This document shows, in pieces, positions 54,971 through 64,000 of a stretch of 64,000 nt of DNA. The stretch comes from Paenibacillus thiaminolyticus (lineage in GTDB: Bacteria; Bacillota; Bacilli; Paenibacillales; Paenibacillaceae): the NCBI RefSeq assembly GCF_007066085.1, contig NZ_CP041405.1:6107501-6171500 (forward strand), given 5' to 3'. A program made the translations under genes and the position numbers. The number at the start of each line of letters is the position of its first letter. Position 1 is the stretch's first letter. A model generated the notes under the pieces. It had not been told where the DNA came from. It saw only the letters and a program-made list of their open reading frames with translations, and did no database searches.

Positions 54971-55549
54971 GTGAGACAACTGAGAGTGATATCGGGAACG
55001 GCCAGAGGCCGTACGTTGAAGCCTGTGCCCGGCATGGGGACTAGGCCGACGACGGATAAAGTGAAGGAAGCGCTGTTCAGCATGATTGGTCCTTATTTCG
55101 AAGGGGGCCGTGCCCTCGATCTGTTCGCCGGAACGGGCGGCCTGGGAATTGAAGCCTTGAGCCGGGGAGCGGAATGGGCGGTATTCATCGATAAGGATGC
55201 GAGAGCGGTCGAGGTGGTGCGCGGCAACCTGACGGCCACGGGGTTGGCTGACAAGGCCGAAGTGTACCGCAACGATGCGAGGAGGGCGCTCAAGGCGCTG
55301 GTCAAGCGGAATCTTTCCTTTCATTATGTATTTCTCGATCCGCCATACCGGTTGAAGGATGCGGACGAACTGTTGATGGAGATGTGGGATAGCGGCTTGC
55401 TGAGCAATGACGCCATCGTTGTCGTCGAGCATGACGCATCTCATGTGTATTCCGAGCGCGTTGGTCCGCTCTCGATCTGGAAGAAGGCGGATTACGGGGA
55501 TATCGCGGTATCGATATACCTCGTCGATACCGAAGCATCCGGTGAATAA
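54971..55549 (+). CDS. rsmD: 16S rRNA (guanine(966)-N2)-methyltransferase
   Basis: 192 residues. RVISGTARGRTLKPVPG start, TRPTTDKVKEALFSMIG, SAM-binding ALDLFAGTGGLGIEALSRGA and catalytic FLDPPY. Methylates G966 of 16S rRNA during 30S assembly. The GTG at 54971 is taken; homologues begin at MRVISG, so initiation at the CTG three codons later is possible. Followed by coaD, the common Firmicute pair. Confidence 0.95.
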   Translation: MRQLRVISGTARGRTLKPVPGMGTRPTTDKVKEALFSMIGPYFEGGRALDLFAGTGGLGIEALSRGAEWAVFIDKDARAVEVVRGNLTATGLADKAEVYRNDARRALKALVKRNLSFHYVFLDPPYRLKDADELLMEMWDSGLLSNDAIVVVEHDASHVYSERVGPLSIWKKADYGDIAVSIYLVDTEASGE

Positions 55550-55583
55550 GGAAGCGATTCTGTTGCAACCGAACAGAACAAAG

Positions 55584-56150
<567 letters not shown>

Positions 56151-56175
56151 ACGCGGCTCCGTTCCGCTCCGCCGC

Positions 56176-57423
56176 TCAGGTGCGCTTCCATCGTCCGACA
56201 AAGAGCGACACGGCCATTCCAATGAGCAGGAAGATACATAGAACCGGGACAAGCGTCAACGATTGCAGCCATCCTGGCGCAGAAGCCAGTTCGGCAATGC
56301 ACTGGATCCAGGAGGAAGGAGCTTCCCCGAGCCCGTTCCCGGCATCCAGCAGCCGGAACGCTTCTTGCTCCGGCGGCGCAAGCCGCAACAGGCTGTGAAG
56401 CGGATGCCACAGGATGAACGTGAGCAGGAAGGCAGACGCGGCATGGAGAAGCCTCATCAGGAAAAAGCGGCTGTACCGCAAGTCGGTTCCTCGGGTTAAG
56501 CTATGGACCTGCAGATGGGCGCTGATTCCGCTCCATGCAATGACGGCGCCGATAAGGGCGGTCTGGAAGAGAGAAGAACGGAAGGCGGCCGAGCCGAGCG
56601 AATGCGTGCCAAGGTTCACCTCGAACAGGCCGTTCAGCAGATACACGCCGAATTCCTGGGGGACAGCAAGCCGCAGCACCTGGACAATGACAGAGAACAT
56701 CATGATAAATCCGCCGATCATCATCAACGTTTGGACGGAAGAAGTGACGGAATCGCCGAGCAGCCGGCCGAACGCACGTCCGTCCCGGCGGTGTGCCTGC
56801 TCCATCGCCTGCAGCATCCGCTTCCATAGCGGCTTGGAAGCAACGGGTGCCGCTCTCCGTCTGTGAAGGCGATCCGCAGCGGGATGAAAAGCTCCCGCCC
56901 AACGCACAATAAACATCATAAAAAGGGAAGAAACCCAGTGCACGACCGCAATAATAAGCCCCAATTCGGCCTGCTGCAGGAAGCCGACTCCGACGACGGC
57001 GATCATGAAAATGGGATTGGCGGCATGAGTCAGCCCGAGCAGCCGCTCCGCTTCAAGGCGGGACAATTCATTGTCTCTCCGCAAGTGGACGACCGCTTCG
57101 GCGCCAGCAGGATATCCTGCTGTCCAACCGACGGACCAGGCCCAGCCGCCGATCCCGGGAAGCCGGAACAGTATCCGCATGAACGGATCCAGCAGCACGC
57201 CGATGCCATGCACCCAGCCGTAGGCCTTCAACATTTCGGACAGTATAAGGAACGGCAGCAGGGCCGGGAATATAATGGTCCACCAGACCTTCAGCCCCTG
57301 CAAAGAGGCTTGAAAGGATTTATCCGGATAAGCGATGATGCATAGCACCAATAGTACCGCAGAGCCCCCCATGATGAGCGTGGACAGCCGCTGGGAAGCA
57401 GGCGATGTGCGGAATGAGAACAT
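56176..57423 (-). CDS. ylbJ: Sporulation membrane protein YlbJ
   Basis: 415 residues with about eight membrane helices and the nucleoside-recognition (Gate) pattern: WWTIIFPALLPFLILSEML, GWTAGYPAGAEAVVHL, LTHAANPIFMIAVVGVG and LMMIGGFIMMFSVI. YlbJ is a sigma-E-dependent protein needed for spore cortex and coat in Bacillus. It lies convergent to coaD, the usual neighbourhood. The ATG at 57423 has AAAGGGG 8 bases upstream. Confidence 0.95.
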   Translation of the reverse strand: MFSFRTSPASQRLSTLIMGGSAVLLVLCIIAYPDKSFQASLQGLKVWWTIIFPALLPFLILSEMLKAYGWVHGIGVLLDPFMRILFRLPGIGGWAWSVGWTAGYPAGAEAVVHLRRDNELSRLEAERLLGLTHAANPIFMIAVVGVGFLQQAELGLIIAVVHWVSSLFMMFIVRWAGAFHPAADRLHRRRAAPVASKPLWKRMLQAMEQAHRRDGRAFGRLLGDSVTSSVQTLMMIGGFIMMFSVIVQVLRLAVPQEFGVYLLNGLFEVNLGTHSLGSAAFRSSLFQTALIGAVIAWSGISAHLQVHSLTRGTDLRYSRFFLMRLLHAASAFLLTFILWHPLHSLLRLAPPEQEAFRLLDAGNGLGEAPSSWIQCIAELASAPGWLQSLTLVPVLCIFLLIGMAVSLFVGRWKRT

Positions 57424-57552
57424 GGCGGTCACCCCTTTGGCCGTAAATGAAGAAGCAAGGCTTCAAGCCCATTACGATCTCATGTGTACGTAACAGGGAC
57501 GGGCTTTAGACCAAATATCGCAGGGCGATCCGAGGGCATGGGAGGTAGGAGA

Positions 57553-58614
57553 ATGGAAAATGAGTTCAGATCGTACGGGCGGCAGCCAAATTCTCCCCGC
57601 TTCCGCGGATGGAAGTGGATCTTCGCGGCGATCGTGCTGTTCTATGTCGTTGTGTATATGCCGACGCCGTATGTGATTTATACGCCAGGAAGCGCTGAAG
57701 AGGTGAAGCCGTTCATCAATGTGGAAGGCGGAGACGAGACGGAGGAGGGCACGTTCCTTCTCACCACGGTAAGAAGAACGTATGCCAATCTGGCGCTGAT
57801 TGCGTGGCGGGCCTTCGATCCGAATGCCGAATTCGGCAAGAAGGAAGAAGCGCTTCAAGGGAGAACCGAGCAGGAATATATCAATGAACAGCTGTTCAAC
57901 ATGAGCAACTCGCAGATGGTCGCGATATTGGCGGCGTATAATCAGGTAGGCATTCCGTACAAGATCGAATCCGAAGGCATATATGTTCTCTTTAACAATA
58001 AGCAACTGGCTGATAATGAATTCATTACGAATGATCGGATTATGGAAGTGGAAGGCCAGAAGGTGAATGGTTTCGATGATTTGCAGGCCGCCTTGAAGGA
58101 GCGGACAGCTGGGGAGACGATTCAGGCTGTCGTTGAGCGGGAAGGCAAGCTGGTGCAGGTCAAGGCGAAGCTTGTCGAACTCCGGGATCAGACCGGCAGC
58201 GGCAAGCAGCGGATTGGCTTCGGTCTTGCTTACGGGGAGAAAAAGAAGGTTGTGCCTGAGGATAACAAGCATAGCGTAACCTTCCACGAATCCGATATCG
58301 GAGGGCCTTCGGCCGGCTTGATGTTCACGCTGGAGCTGATCAACCGCTTGACTCCGGGGGATCTGACGAAGGGCTACCGGATCGCCGGCACCGGCACGAT
58401 TGATCCGTCGGGGAAGGTTGGCCCGATCGGCGGCGTGAAGCATAAGGTCGTGGCTGCCGACAGGGAAGGGGCGGTCTTGTTCCTGGTGCCTTCCGGCAAC
58501 TATGAGGAAGCAAAGACGAAGATGGACAAGATGGACACGAAGATGAAGCTGGTGCAGGTCGATACGCTGCAGGATGCGCTGGAGGCGGTGAAGCAGCTCC
58601 AGCCGGCTTCGTAA
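57553..58614 (+). CDS. SepM/YlbL-type PDZ-Lon membrane protease
   Basis: 353 residues. One N-terminal membrane helix (WIFAAIVLFYVVVYMPTPYVI), a PDZ domain (~130-210, IYVLFNNKQLADNEFITNDRIMEV) and a C-terminal Lon-type serine protease domain with catalytic Ser in DIGGPSAGLM and Lys in GGVKHKVVAA. It cleaves substrates outside the membrane. The ATG at 57553 follows GGAGGTAGGAG; the frame extends 23 codons upstream without a site. Confidence 0.95.
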   Translation: MENEFRSYGRQPNSPRFRGWKWIFAAIVLFYVVVYMPTPYVIYTPGSAEEVKPFINVEGGDETEEGTFLLTTVRRTYANLALIAWRAFDPNAEFGKKEEALQGRTEQEYINEQLFNMSNSQMVAILAAYNQVGIPYKIESEGIYVLFNNKQLADNEFITNDRIMEVEGQKVNGFDDLQAALKERTAGETIQAVVEREGKLVQVKAKLVELRDQTGSGKQRIGFGLAYGEKKKVVPEDNKHSVTFHESDIGGPSAGLMFTLELINRLTPGDLTKGYRIAGTGTIDPSGKVGPIGGVKHKVVAADREGAVLFLVPSGNYEEAKTKMDKMDTKMKLVQVDTLQDALEAVKQLQPAS

Positions 58615-58648
58615 CATGATACGGGCTTCGGTACCGGATTCGGGGCGG

Positions 58649-58676
58649 ACAACGGTTGGCGCATGCCAGCCGTTGT
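58649..58676. terminator. Shared hairpin between convergent genes
   Basis: ACAACGGTTGGC (58649-58660) pairs with GCCAGCCGTTGT (58665-58676), loop GCAT, one G-T pair. It sits between the convergent protease and tmcAL stops and may end both transcripts; T-tracts are weak. Confidence 0.65.
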
Positions 58677-58691
58677 TCGCCGTTATGGGGA

Positions 58692-59957
58692 TTAGAACCG
58701 GCGGGGCGGCTCATAATAGTCACGAAAGGCGGCCCTCGCTTCCCAGCCGCGGAACGCGTTGGCATAGGCGGCGGTGGCGCGGGAGTCCGCTTCCAGGCCG
58801 GCGCGGCCGCCCAGATGGCTGTTGTCGCGCGTCATGTTGAGGACGACGGGAAGCTCCGCGCAGCGCTTCATTCGCTTCAGGAGATGGCGCCCGCGCTCGG
58901 TGAAGCCGAGCACTCGCACGTAAGCGGGACCCGTGACGAGGGCGTCCGGCCCGAAATGAAATTTATCATGATGCAGCAAGATATGGGCTAAGGTTCGCAT
59001 CAATTTGGTCCGGGTATAGCGCTTCGTCTTCAGCTTCGCGATCAGCGGCTCAACGCCGGGATCCTCCAGCGTCTGGAGCGCTTGCTTGATGCGGTGCTCG
59101 AGCCCTTCGGTCACCTCCAGATACCGCGCCAGCTCCTCGGGCGGGAGCAGGTAGAGGCGGTAGAACAGCTCGCGGCGGAACGCTTCCCAATTGAGCGGCG
59201 CCCTGCCGGAAGCATGCTCCCGTTCCAGAATGCGAAGCGTGCTCTCCGGCACATAGCGGGCCGCCGCAGCCAGCTCCCCGGAGCCGGACCAGAGGCGCCG
59301 GACGGCGGTGGCGCTGGCGATGGTGCCTTCCGGCGCCTCCGCATCGTGATAGCCGGCTTCGCGGCGCGGAATCGTCAGCGGCTTCATGTCGCTGTTCAGC
59401 CGCCGCATCGCCAGCAAATAGTGCAGCCCGAGCGAATTGTTCGGCTGGGTCAGCCAATGCGCGCCAGGCTCCGCCGCGCTGCCGGCGGCCGCTTCGCCGC
59501 CGTCCAGCACCGGTCCGGCCGCGGCGGCGTAGGCGGCCGGATAGCTGCGCCCGGCCTTCAGCTCGGCGCGCAGCCGGCCGGCGAATCCGTCCGGCTCGCG
59601 GGCCAGCGCCTTGGCGGCCCCGCGCAGCCGCTTCAGGTCGCCGGATTCGCTGCCGAAGCACAGCGCGTCGACGACGCCGGTCGCCTGCAGCGTCGCTACC
59701 GCGCCGAAGGCGAACCATTCGGCCGGCTGGACGGCATATGCGACCGGCAGCTCCAGCACAAGGTCGACGCCGGCTGCCAGCGCCATATCGGTGCGCGCCC
59801 ATTTGTCGGCCAGCGCGGGCTCGCCCCGCTGCAGGAAATGGCCGCTCATGACCGCGACGGCGGCTTCCGCCTCAGCCGCCAGCTTCGATTGCTGCAAATG
59901 ATACAGATGCCCGTTATGCAGCGGGTTATATTCAACAACGACTCCGACCGTTTTCAT
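58692..59957 (-). CDS. tmcAL: tRNA(Met) cytidine acetate ligase
   Basis: 421 residues (formerly YlbM). VVEYNPLHNGHLYHLQQ carries the HxGH-type nucleotidyltransferase motif; VMSGHFLQRGEPA, ELPVAYAVQPAEWFAFGAV and TNSLGLHYL-type QPNNSLGLHYL follow. It activates acetate with ATP to acetylate C34 of elongator tRNA-Met. AAAGGAAGAG fixes the ATG at 59957. The open frame before it begins 7 codons earlier at GTG. Confidence 0.96.
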   Translation of the reverse strand: MKTVGVVVEYNPLHNGHLYHLQQSKLAAEAEAAVAVMSGHFLQRGEPALADKWARTDMALAAGVDLVLELPVAYAVQPAEWFAFGAVATLQATGVVDALCFGSESGDLKRLRGAAKALAREPDGFAGRLRAELKAGRSYPAAYAAAAGPVLDGGEAAAGSAAEPGAHWLTQPNNSLGLHYLLAMRRLNSDMKPLTIPRREAGYHDAEAPEGTIASATAVRRLWSGSGELAAAARYVPESTLRILEREHASGRAPLNWEAFRRELFYRLYLLPPEELARYLEVTEGLEHRIKQALQTLEDPGVEPLIAKLKTKRYTRTKLMRTLAHILLHHDKFHFGPDALVTGPAYVRVLGFTERGRHLLKRMKRCAELPVVLNMTRDNSHLGGRAGLEADSRATAAYANAFRGWEARAAFRDYYEPPRRF

Positions 59958-60159
59958 ATCACTCTTCCTTTCGATCACAGAATAAGGTAAGATGGTGATT
60001 CATGGACAGAAGGGTTCATAGGCTGCCCGTCCGGCGGGCCCTCGGACCCGTCGCGGCGCTCCTGAATTTCCCATCCGATCATACCATGAACCGGGAGAGA
60101 ACGGCGAATTTTTGGCGGAGGGACAGAGGATGTCCCGGCAATCTGTCAAACGAATTTGG

Positions 60160-60189
60160 TTGACAAAGCATGACGTTAATCGCTATAAT
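60160..60189 (+). promoter_or_regulatory. Consensus sigma-A promoter for yceD-rpmF
   Basis: TTGACA (60160-60165), 18-base spacer, TATAAT (60184-60189): both hexamers perfect, 26 bases before the ATG. The 59958-60159 gap otherwise shows no supported gene. Confidence 0.88.
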
Positions 60190-60215
60190 TAATTTTGTTT
60201 GTTTGGAGTGATGTT

Positions 60216-60731
60216 ATGAACATTCATTTTCGGGACATTGCCGCAAAAGGACGGGAAACCCGTATTCAATCGGCATTTTCCGCTAACGATGTGGTTCGGG
60301 ACCGCAAAGATATTTCCATACCCGACCCGGTGACCGTGGATTTGACGGCCAGGGCGGAAGGCGAAGGACAGGTTGGCGTGCGTGGCCAGCTGACCGCGCG
60401 GTTGGAACTGGTATGTTCGCGTTGTTTGACGTCGTTTACCGAGACATACGTCATTCCGTTCGATGAGCAATTCAAGCTGACAGACTCTACTGATCTTTCC
60501 CCGGAGGAAGAGGAGGACGACGTCACTGCGGTGACGGAAGACCTTATCGACCTGCAGCCTTATGTGGAAGTCGCGCTTTTGCTGGCCTTGCCGTTCGCGC
60601 CGCTGTGCAGCGAATCGTGCAAGGGCTTGTGCCCTACTTGCGGCACGAACCGCAATGAGCAGTCCTGCGGCTGTTCGAACGAGCGCATTGACCCGAGACT
60701 GGCGGGGTTACAAGATTTCTTCAAGAAATAA
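60216..60731 (+). CDS. YceD-family (DUF177) protein
   Basis: 171 residues, with CSRCLTSF and CPTCGTNRNEQSCGC cysteine pairs, the YceD/DUF177 signature. It is almost always upstream of rpmF; in plants and E. coli the family is tied to 23S rRNA accumulation. The ATG at 60216 has TTGGAG 8 bases upstream. It forms an operon with rpmF. Confidence 0.93.
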   Translation: MNIHFRDIAAKGRETRIQSAFSANDVVRDRKDISIPDPVTVDLTARAEGEGQVGVRGQLTARLELVCSRCLTSFTETYVIPFDEQFKLTDSTDLSPEEEEDDVTAVTEDLIDLQPYVEVALLLALPFAPLCSESCKGLCPTCGTNRNEQSCGCSNERIDPRLAGLQDFFKK

Positions 60732-60828
60732 ATAGCGACAGTAGAAGTATTCTGTTCAAGAAGAGCGCTGGCCGCGCTTTTTGGACAGCCCTGGAAGAGC
60801 ACGTAACTTGGGTAAGGAGGTGTAGAAC

Positions 60829-61002
60829 ATGGCAGTACCTCAAAGAAGAACGTCGAAGACTCGTCGTGACAAGCGCCGTACGCACTTTAAATTGTCTGTG
60901 CCTGGCATGGTGAAGTGCGCACAATGCGGAGAGTTGAAATTGGCTCACCATGTATGCAAAGTGTGCGGAACATACAAAGCAAGAGAGATCATCAAACAAT
61001 AA
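60829..61002 (+). CDS. rpmF: Ribosomal protein L32
   Basis: 57 residues: [20 protein letters not shown] start, zinc-binding Cys30/Cys33 and Cys43/Cys46, the zinc-retaining paralogue type. TAAGGAGG lies 9 bases upstream. Part of the 50S subunit. Confidence 0.98.
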   Translation: MAVPQRRTSKTRRDKRRTHFKLSVPGMVKCAQCGELKLAHHVCKVCGTYKAREIIKQ

Positions 61003-61019
61003 TGATTCATAAGAAAAGG

Positions 61020-61053
61020 CAGTGCTTCGCCATCGGTGGGGCGCTGTTTTTTT
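61020..61053 (+). terminator. Rho-independent terminator after rpmF
   Basis: CAGTGCTTC (61020-61028) pairs with GGGGCGCTG (61038-61046, with G-T pairs), followed by TTTTTTT. Confidence 0.9.
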
Positions 61054-61114
61054 ATTAATCGAAGCCGATTTCATAACTTCTGCTTTTCTTTGCCGGCGAT
61101 TTTATATATACTGG

Positions 61115-61133
61115 ATTAGTACCAGGTTCTAAT
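61115..61133 (+). promoter_or_regulatory. FapR operator
   Basis: ATTAGTACCAGGTTCTAAT closely matches the FapR consensus ATTAGTACCTGRTACTAAT. It lies 132 bases before fapR, next to TATATACT that may be the -10. FapR binding here would repress its own operon until malonyl-CoA rises. Confidence 0.9.
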
Positions 61134-61264
61134 GGCTCCTATTAACGGCCTCTTCATTTGTGAAGATGAGATAAAGTAATTATTCCGATTATATTCCGAG
61201 GCTCCGAAGTCGATGTGACGATCCGGACAACAGGACAAGAAGGTGGTGCGGGGTCATCCAACGT

Positions 61265-61861
61265 TTGCCGAAGCGACAGCGTCAACAGCAGTTGGCGAAA
61301 ATCATTGAGGAAAATCCGTTTGTAACCGATCAGGAACTGACCCGCATGCTGAAGGTCAGTATCCAGACCATTCGCCTCGACCGGATGGAGCTGGCTATCC
61401 CGGAGCTGCGGGAACGCTTGAAGATGATGGCGGAGCAGACTTACGATCAGGTGCGGTCGCTGCCGCTGCATGAAGTGATCGGTGATATCGTCGATCTGCA
61501 GCTGGATCATAGCGGCATCTCATATTTCGAGATACGCGAGGAACATGTCTTTTCGCGGACGCATATCGCCCGAGGCCACCATTTGTTCGCGCAGGCGAAC
61601 TCGCTGGCCGTGGCTGTTATCAACGACGAGATCGCGCTGACGGCCACGGCGGACATCCGGTTCATCCGGCGGGTGCGCCTCGGGGAGAAATGCATCGCCA
61701 AGGCGTATGTCCGATCCGGGTCGGGGGAGCGGAGCAAGGCGAAGGTGGAGGTATTCACCTATGTCGGCAAGGAGCTGGTGTTCCAGGGCAACTTTATCAT
61801 ATTCCGTTCAGGCGCGATGAACGGCAGCGAAGGAGGAGACGAGCATGAGAATCGCCATTGA
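61265..61861 (+). CDS. fapR: Malonyl-CoA-responsive repressor FapR
   Basis: 198 residues. N-terminal HTH (RQQQLAKIIEENPFVTDQEL, VSIQTIRLDRMELAIPELRER) and a hot-dog effector domain with FEIREEHVFSRTHIARGHHLF and NSLAVAVINDEIALTATADI, the malonyl-CoA pocket of this family. Represses lipid synthesis genes; malonyl-CoA releases it. The start is TTG at 61265; no other in-frame start was found upstream and the ribosome site is weak. It overlaps plsX by 17 bases. Confidence 0.96.
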   Translation: MPKRQRQQQLAKIIEENPFVTDQELTRMLKVSIQTIRLDRMELAIPELRERLKMMAEQTYDQVRSLPLHEVIGDIVDLQLDHSGISYFEIREEHVFSRTHIARGHHLFAQANSLAVAVINDEIALTATADIRFIRRVRLGEKCIAKAYVRSGSGERSKAKVEVFTYVGKELVFQGNFIIFRSGAMNGSEGGDEHENRH

Positions 61862-62843
61862 CGCCATGGGGGGAGACCAAGCTCCGGAATGCAATGTGCA
61901 AGGGGTTCTTGCCGCGGCGCAGGCATGGTCTGATATCGAGCTGCTGCTGGTGGGGGACGAGGCGAGGCTGGAGCCGCTGCTGTCATCCCGCCCCGCGAAT
62001 GTCCGCATCGTTCATGCGGCGAGCACGATCGAAGCGGATGACGAGCCCGTCAAGGCGGTCAGACGCAAGAAGGATGCTTCGATGGTTGTCGCCGGACGAA
62101 TGGTGCGGGAAGGGGAAGCGGACTGCATGATCTCGGCCGGGAACACCGGCGCGCTCATGACGACGGGCCTGCTGGTCGTCGGCCGGATGGCCGGCGTCGA
62201 GCGGCCGGCGCTGTCGCCGATGATACCGACGATGGACGGGCGCGGCGTGCTGGCGCTCGATCTGGGAGCGAACATGGATGCGAAGCCGGAGCATCTCGTG
62301 CAGTATGCGCTGATGGGCAGTATTTACCGGGAGAAGGTGCATGGCATTCCGAAGCCCCGCGTCGGGCTGCTCAACGTCGGCACGGAAGCGATGAAGGGCA
62401 ACGAGCTGACGAAGCAGGTATATCCGATGCTGGAAGAGCTGCCGATTCATTTCGTCGGCAATGTGGAGGCGCGCGATGTGCTGGAAGGCAGCTGCGACGT
62501 GCTCGTATGCGACGGGTTCGTCGGCAATGTGCTTCTGAAGTCGCTGGAAGGCACGGCCGGCTCCTTGTTCAGTGTGCTGAAGCAGGAATTTACCCGTTCC
62601 TGGTATACGAAGCTGGCTGCCGCGGTGCTGATGCCGGGCTTGAAGCGTCTGAAGAAGATGATGGATTACAAGGAGCACGGCGGTGCGCCGCTGCTCGGGC
62701 TGAACGGACTGGTGCTCAAAGCCCACGGTTCTTCGGACGCGCGGGCGATCGAGAATGCGGTCCGCCAGGCGCGCACGGCGCTGCAGCATGATCTTATTCA
62801 TACGATTGCAACGGAAATCGGAGGGAATACAAGCGGGAAGTGA
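61845..62843 (+). CDS. plsX: Phosphate acyltransferase PlsX
   Basis: 332 residues. [19 protein letters not shown] start, [39 protein letters not shown] and [17 protein letters not shown]. Makes acyl-phosphate from acyl-ACP for phospholipid synthesis. AAGGAGG lies 6 bases before the ATG, inside the end of fapR. It overlaps or abuts fabH. Confidence 0.98.
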   Translation: MRIAIDAMGGDQAPECNVQGVLAAAQAWSDIELLLVGDEARLEPLLSSRPANVRIVHAASTIEADDEPVKAVRRKKDASMVVAGRMVREGEADCMISAGNTGALMTTGLLVVGRMAGVERPALSPMIPTMDGRGVLALDLGANMDAKPEHLVQYALMGSIYREKVHGIPKPRVGLLNVGTEAMKGNELTKQVYPMLEELPIHFVGNVEARDVLEGSCDVLVCDGFVGNVLLKSLEGTAGSLFSVLKQEFTRSWYTKLAAAVLMPGLKRLKKMMDYKEHGGAPLLGLNGLVLKAHGSSDARAIENAVRQARTALQHDLIHTIATEIGGNTSGK

Positions 62844-62854
62844 GTGGTGCGATA

Positions 62855-63841
62855 ATGAAATTGCGTTCGGTAGGCATTATCGGTACGGGGAAATACGTAC
62901 CTGAACGGGTCTTGACCAATGAAGACTTGGAGAAGATGGTCGATACTAATGACGAATGGATTGTAACCCGGACCGGGATTAAAGAGCGGCGTATTGCAGC
63001 CGACCATGAAGCGACGTCGGATTTGGCGTATCATGCCGCCCAGAAGGCCTTGAAGGCGGCCGGGATAACGGCCGAGCAGTTGGATCTTATCGTCGTCACG
63101 ACGATTACGCCGGACATGGCTTTCCCGTCTACGGCCTGCCTGCTTCAGGAGCGGCTCGGCGCCAAGCGCGCCGCGGCCTTCGACCTGTCGGCGGCTTGTT
63201 CGGGTTTCATTTACGGGCTGGCGAATGCGAGCAACTTCATCGCGATGGGCACTTACCAATATGCGCTCGTCGTTGGGGCGGAATGTCTGTCCCGAATTAC
63301 GGATTATACAGACCGGAATACGTGCATCCTGTTCGGAGACGGTGCCGGAGCCGCCGTGCTCGGTCCCGTTCCGGAAGGCCGCGGCTTCCAGTCATTCGAG
63401 CTGGGCGCGGACGGCGGCGGCAAGGAGCTCTTGAAGCTGGAAGGCGGAGGTTCCCGTTACCCGGCATCGCATCAGACGGTAGACGACAAACGCCATTATA
63501 TCTATATGAACGGCAGGGAAGTATTCAAGTTCGCGGTGCGCGTCATGGGCAATGCTGCCGATGAGGCGCTCAGAAAGGCGGGCAAGACGAAAGAAGACAT
63601 TGATCTGCTTATCCCGCATCAAGCGAATACCCGGATTATTCATGCCGCGATCGAGCGTCTGAATCTGCCGGAGGAGAAATGCGTCATTAATTTGCCGAAG
63701 TATGCGAACACGTCGGCAGCATCGATACCGCTCGCTTTGGCGGAAGCGGTGGAGGAAGGCCGGGTGAAGGAAGGCGACACGCTTCTTCTCGTCGGCTTCG
63801 GCGGAGGCTTGACTTGGTCGGCCTCGGTTATTCAATGGTAG
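62855..63841 (+). CDS. fabH: Beta-ketoacyl-ACP synthase III
   Basis: 328 residues. Catalytic Cys115 (DLSAACSGF), His and Asn in PHQAN and [17 protein letters not shown]. Condenses acetyl- or branched acyl-CoA with malonyl-ACP to start fatty acids. The ATG at 62855 matches homologues; a GTG at 62840 overlapping the plsX stop as GTGA is an alternative adding 5 residues. Confidence 0.97.
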   Translation: MKLRSVGIIGTGKYVPERVLTNEDLEKMVDTNDEWIVTRTGIKERRIAADHEATSDLAYHAAQKALKAAGITAEQLDLIVVTTITPDMAFPSTACLLQERLGAKRAAAFDLSAACSGFIYGLANASNFIAMGTYQYALVVGAECLSRITDYTDRNTCILFGDGAGAAVLGPVPEGRGFQSFELGADGGGKELLKLEGGGSRYPASHQTVDDKRHYIYMNGREVFKFAVRVMGNAADEALRKAGKTKEDIDLLIPHQANTRIIHAAIERLNLPEEKCVINLPKYANTSAASIPLALAEAVEEGRVKEGDTLLLVGFGGGLTWSASVIQW

Positions 63842-63931
63842 TCCGGCGCCATCGCAGCGAAAAATTGAACCGAATCACGGCGCCTTGCCGTAATACGTTA
63901 TAGACATCAGTCATTGGAAGGAGTGTGCCCA

Positions 63932-64000
63932 ATGGGCAAATTGGCATTTGTCTTTCCTGGACAAGGCTCGCAAGAGGTAGGCATGGGCAAGGATGTGTAC
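63932..64000 (+). CDS. fabD: Malonyl-CoA:ACP transacylase, 5' part
   Basis: The first 23 codons (LAFVFPGQGSQEVGMGKD) match the FabD N-terminus; the gene runs off the window. GGAAGGAG lies 8 bases before the ATG. Completes the fapR-plsX-fabH-fabD order. The 90-base gap before it holds nothing notable. Confidence 0.95.
   Translation, partial: MGKLAFVFPGQGSQEVGMGKDVY

Noticed and set aside
57472..58617. 381-codon minus-strand frame opposite the PDZ-Lon protease
   Set aside because: Complete antisense shadow of a strong gene.
59082..59990. 302-codon plus-strand frame opposite tmcAL
   Set aside because: Arg-rich shadow frame in a GC-rich gene; no homology recognised.
60003..60165. About 53-codon frame before yceD
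   Set aside because: No ribosome site and an Arg-rich random composition; it overlaps the consensus promoter of yceD.

Overview
The window is a stretch of chromosome from a spore-forming, moderately GC-rich Firmicute, most likely Paenibacillus or a close relative. The inference rests on the housekeeping order at the right end (rsmD, coaD, ylbJ, ylbL-type protease, tmcAL, yceD, rpmF, fapR, plsX, fabH, fabD), on sporulation-associated genes (ylbJ, a SleB-type hydrolase, two YjcZ-type miniproteins), on strong AGGAGG-type ribosome binding sites and on a FapR operator.

Positions 1-36900 hold the right part of a large hybrid NRPS-PKS locus. Five co-directional megasynthase genes, overlapping or nearly touching, run 1-29741: (C)-A-PCP-KS-AT-KR-ACP-C; truncated C-A(Leu)-PCP; KS-AT-KR-ACP; KS-AT-ACP-KS-AT-KR-ACP; and KS-AT-ACP-C-FkbH-ACP. 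The first gene is cut by the window edge. No thioesterase is visible. The last protein ends in a condensation domain, a glyceryl-loading FkbH domain and a carrier, placed after a module that leaves a beta-ketone. That order suggests the chain is joined to a glyceryl unit, possibly with release as a tetronate. A second unit (29909-32838) encodes a branched-polyamine-synthase (BpsA)-like protein with an added zinc ribbon, a GNAT acetyltransferase, a stand-alone FkbH enzyme and a stand-alone ACP. Separately promoted genes follow: an N,N-dimethylformamidase-like large subunit and a secreted alkaline phosphatase. Both could unmask an inactive precursor.

Positions 36900-38200 are a gene-free, repeat-rich region with two copies of a MITE-like element and three tandem arrays. 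Then come flavohaemoglobin (hmp) behind two CRP/FNR-like boxes, a YitT membrane protein with a structured leader, a GAF-domain protein, small membrane and sporulation proteins, an L,D-transpeptidase and a cortex-lytic-type hydrolase, with a decayed SLH fragment between them.

Positions 44100-51200 are a carbohydrate uptake and hydrolysis operon: an ArsR-like regulator with a C-terminal sensor region, a sugar-binding lipoprotein, two permeases, a GH2 glycosidase and a GH43-like gene broken by an in-frame stop. No transporter ATPase is present.

From 51200 to the end are a second YjcZ miniprotein, an unknown helical protein, a lipoprotein flavocytochrome-c-type reductase, another lipoprotein, and the conserved housekeeping block ending in the FapR-controlled phospholipid and fatty-acid operon. 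No tRNA, rRNA, CRISPR array or intact transposase was seen.
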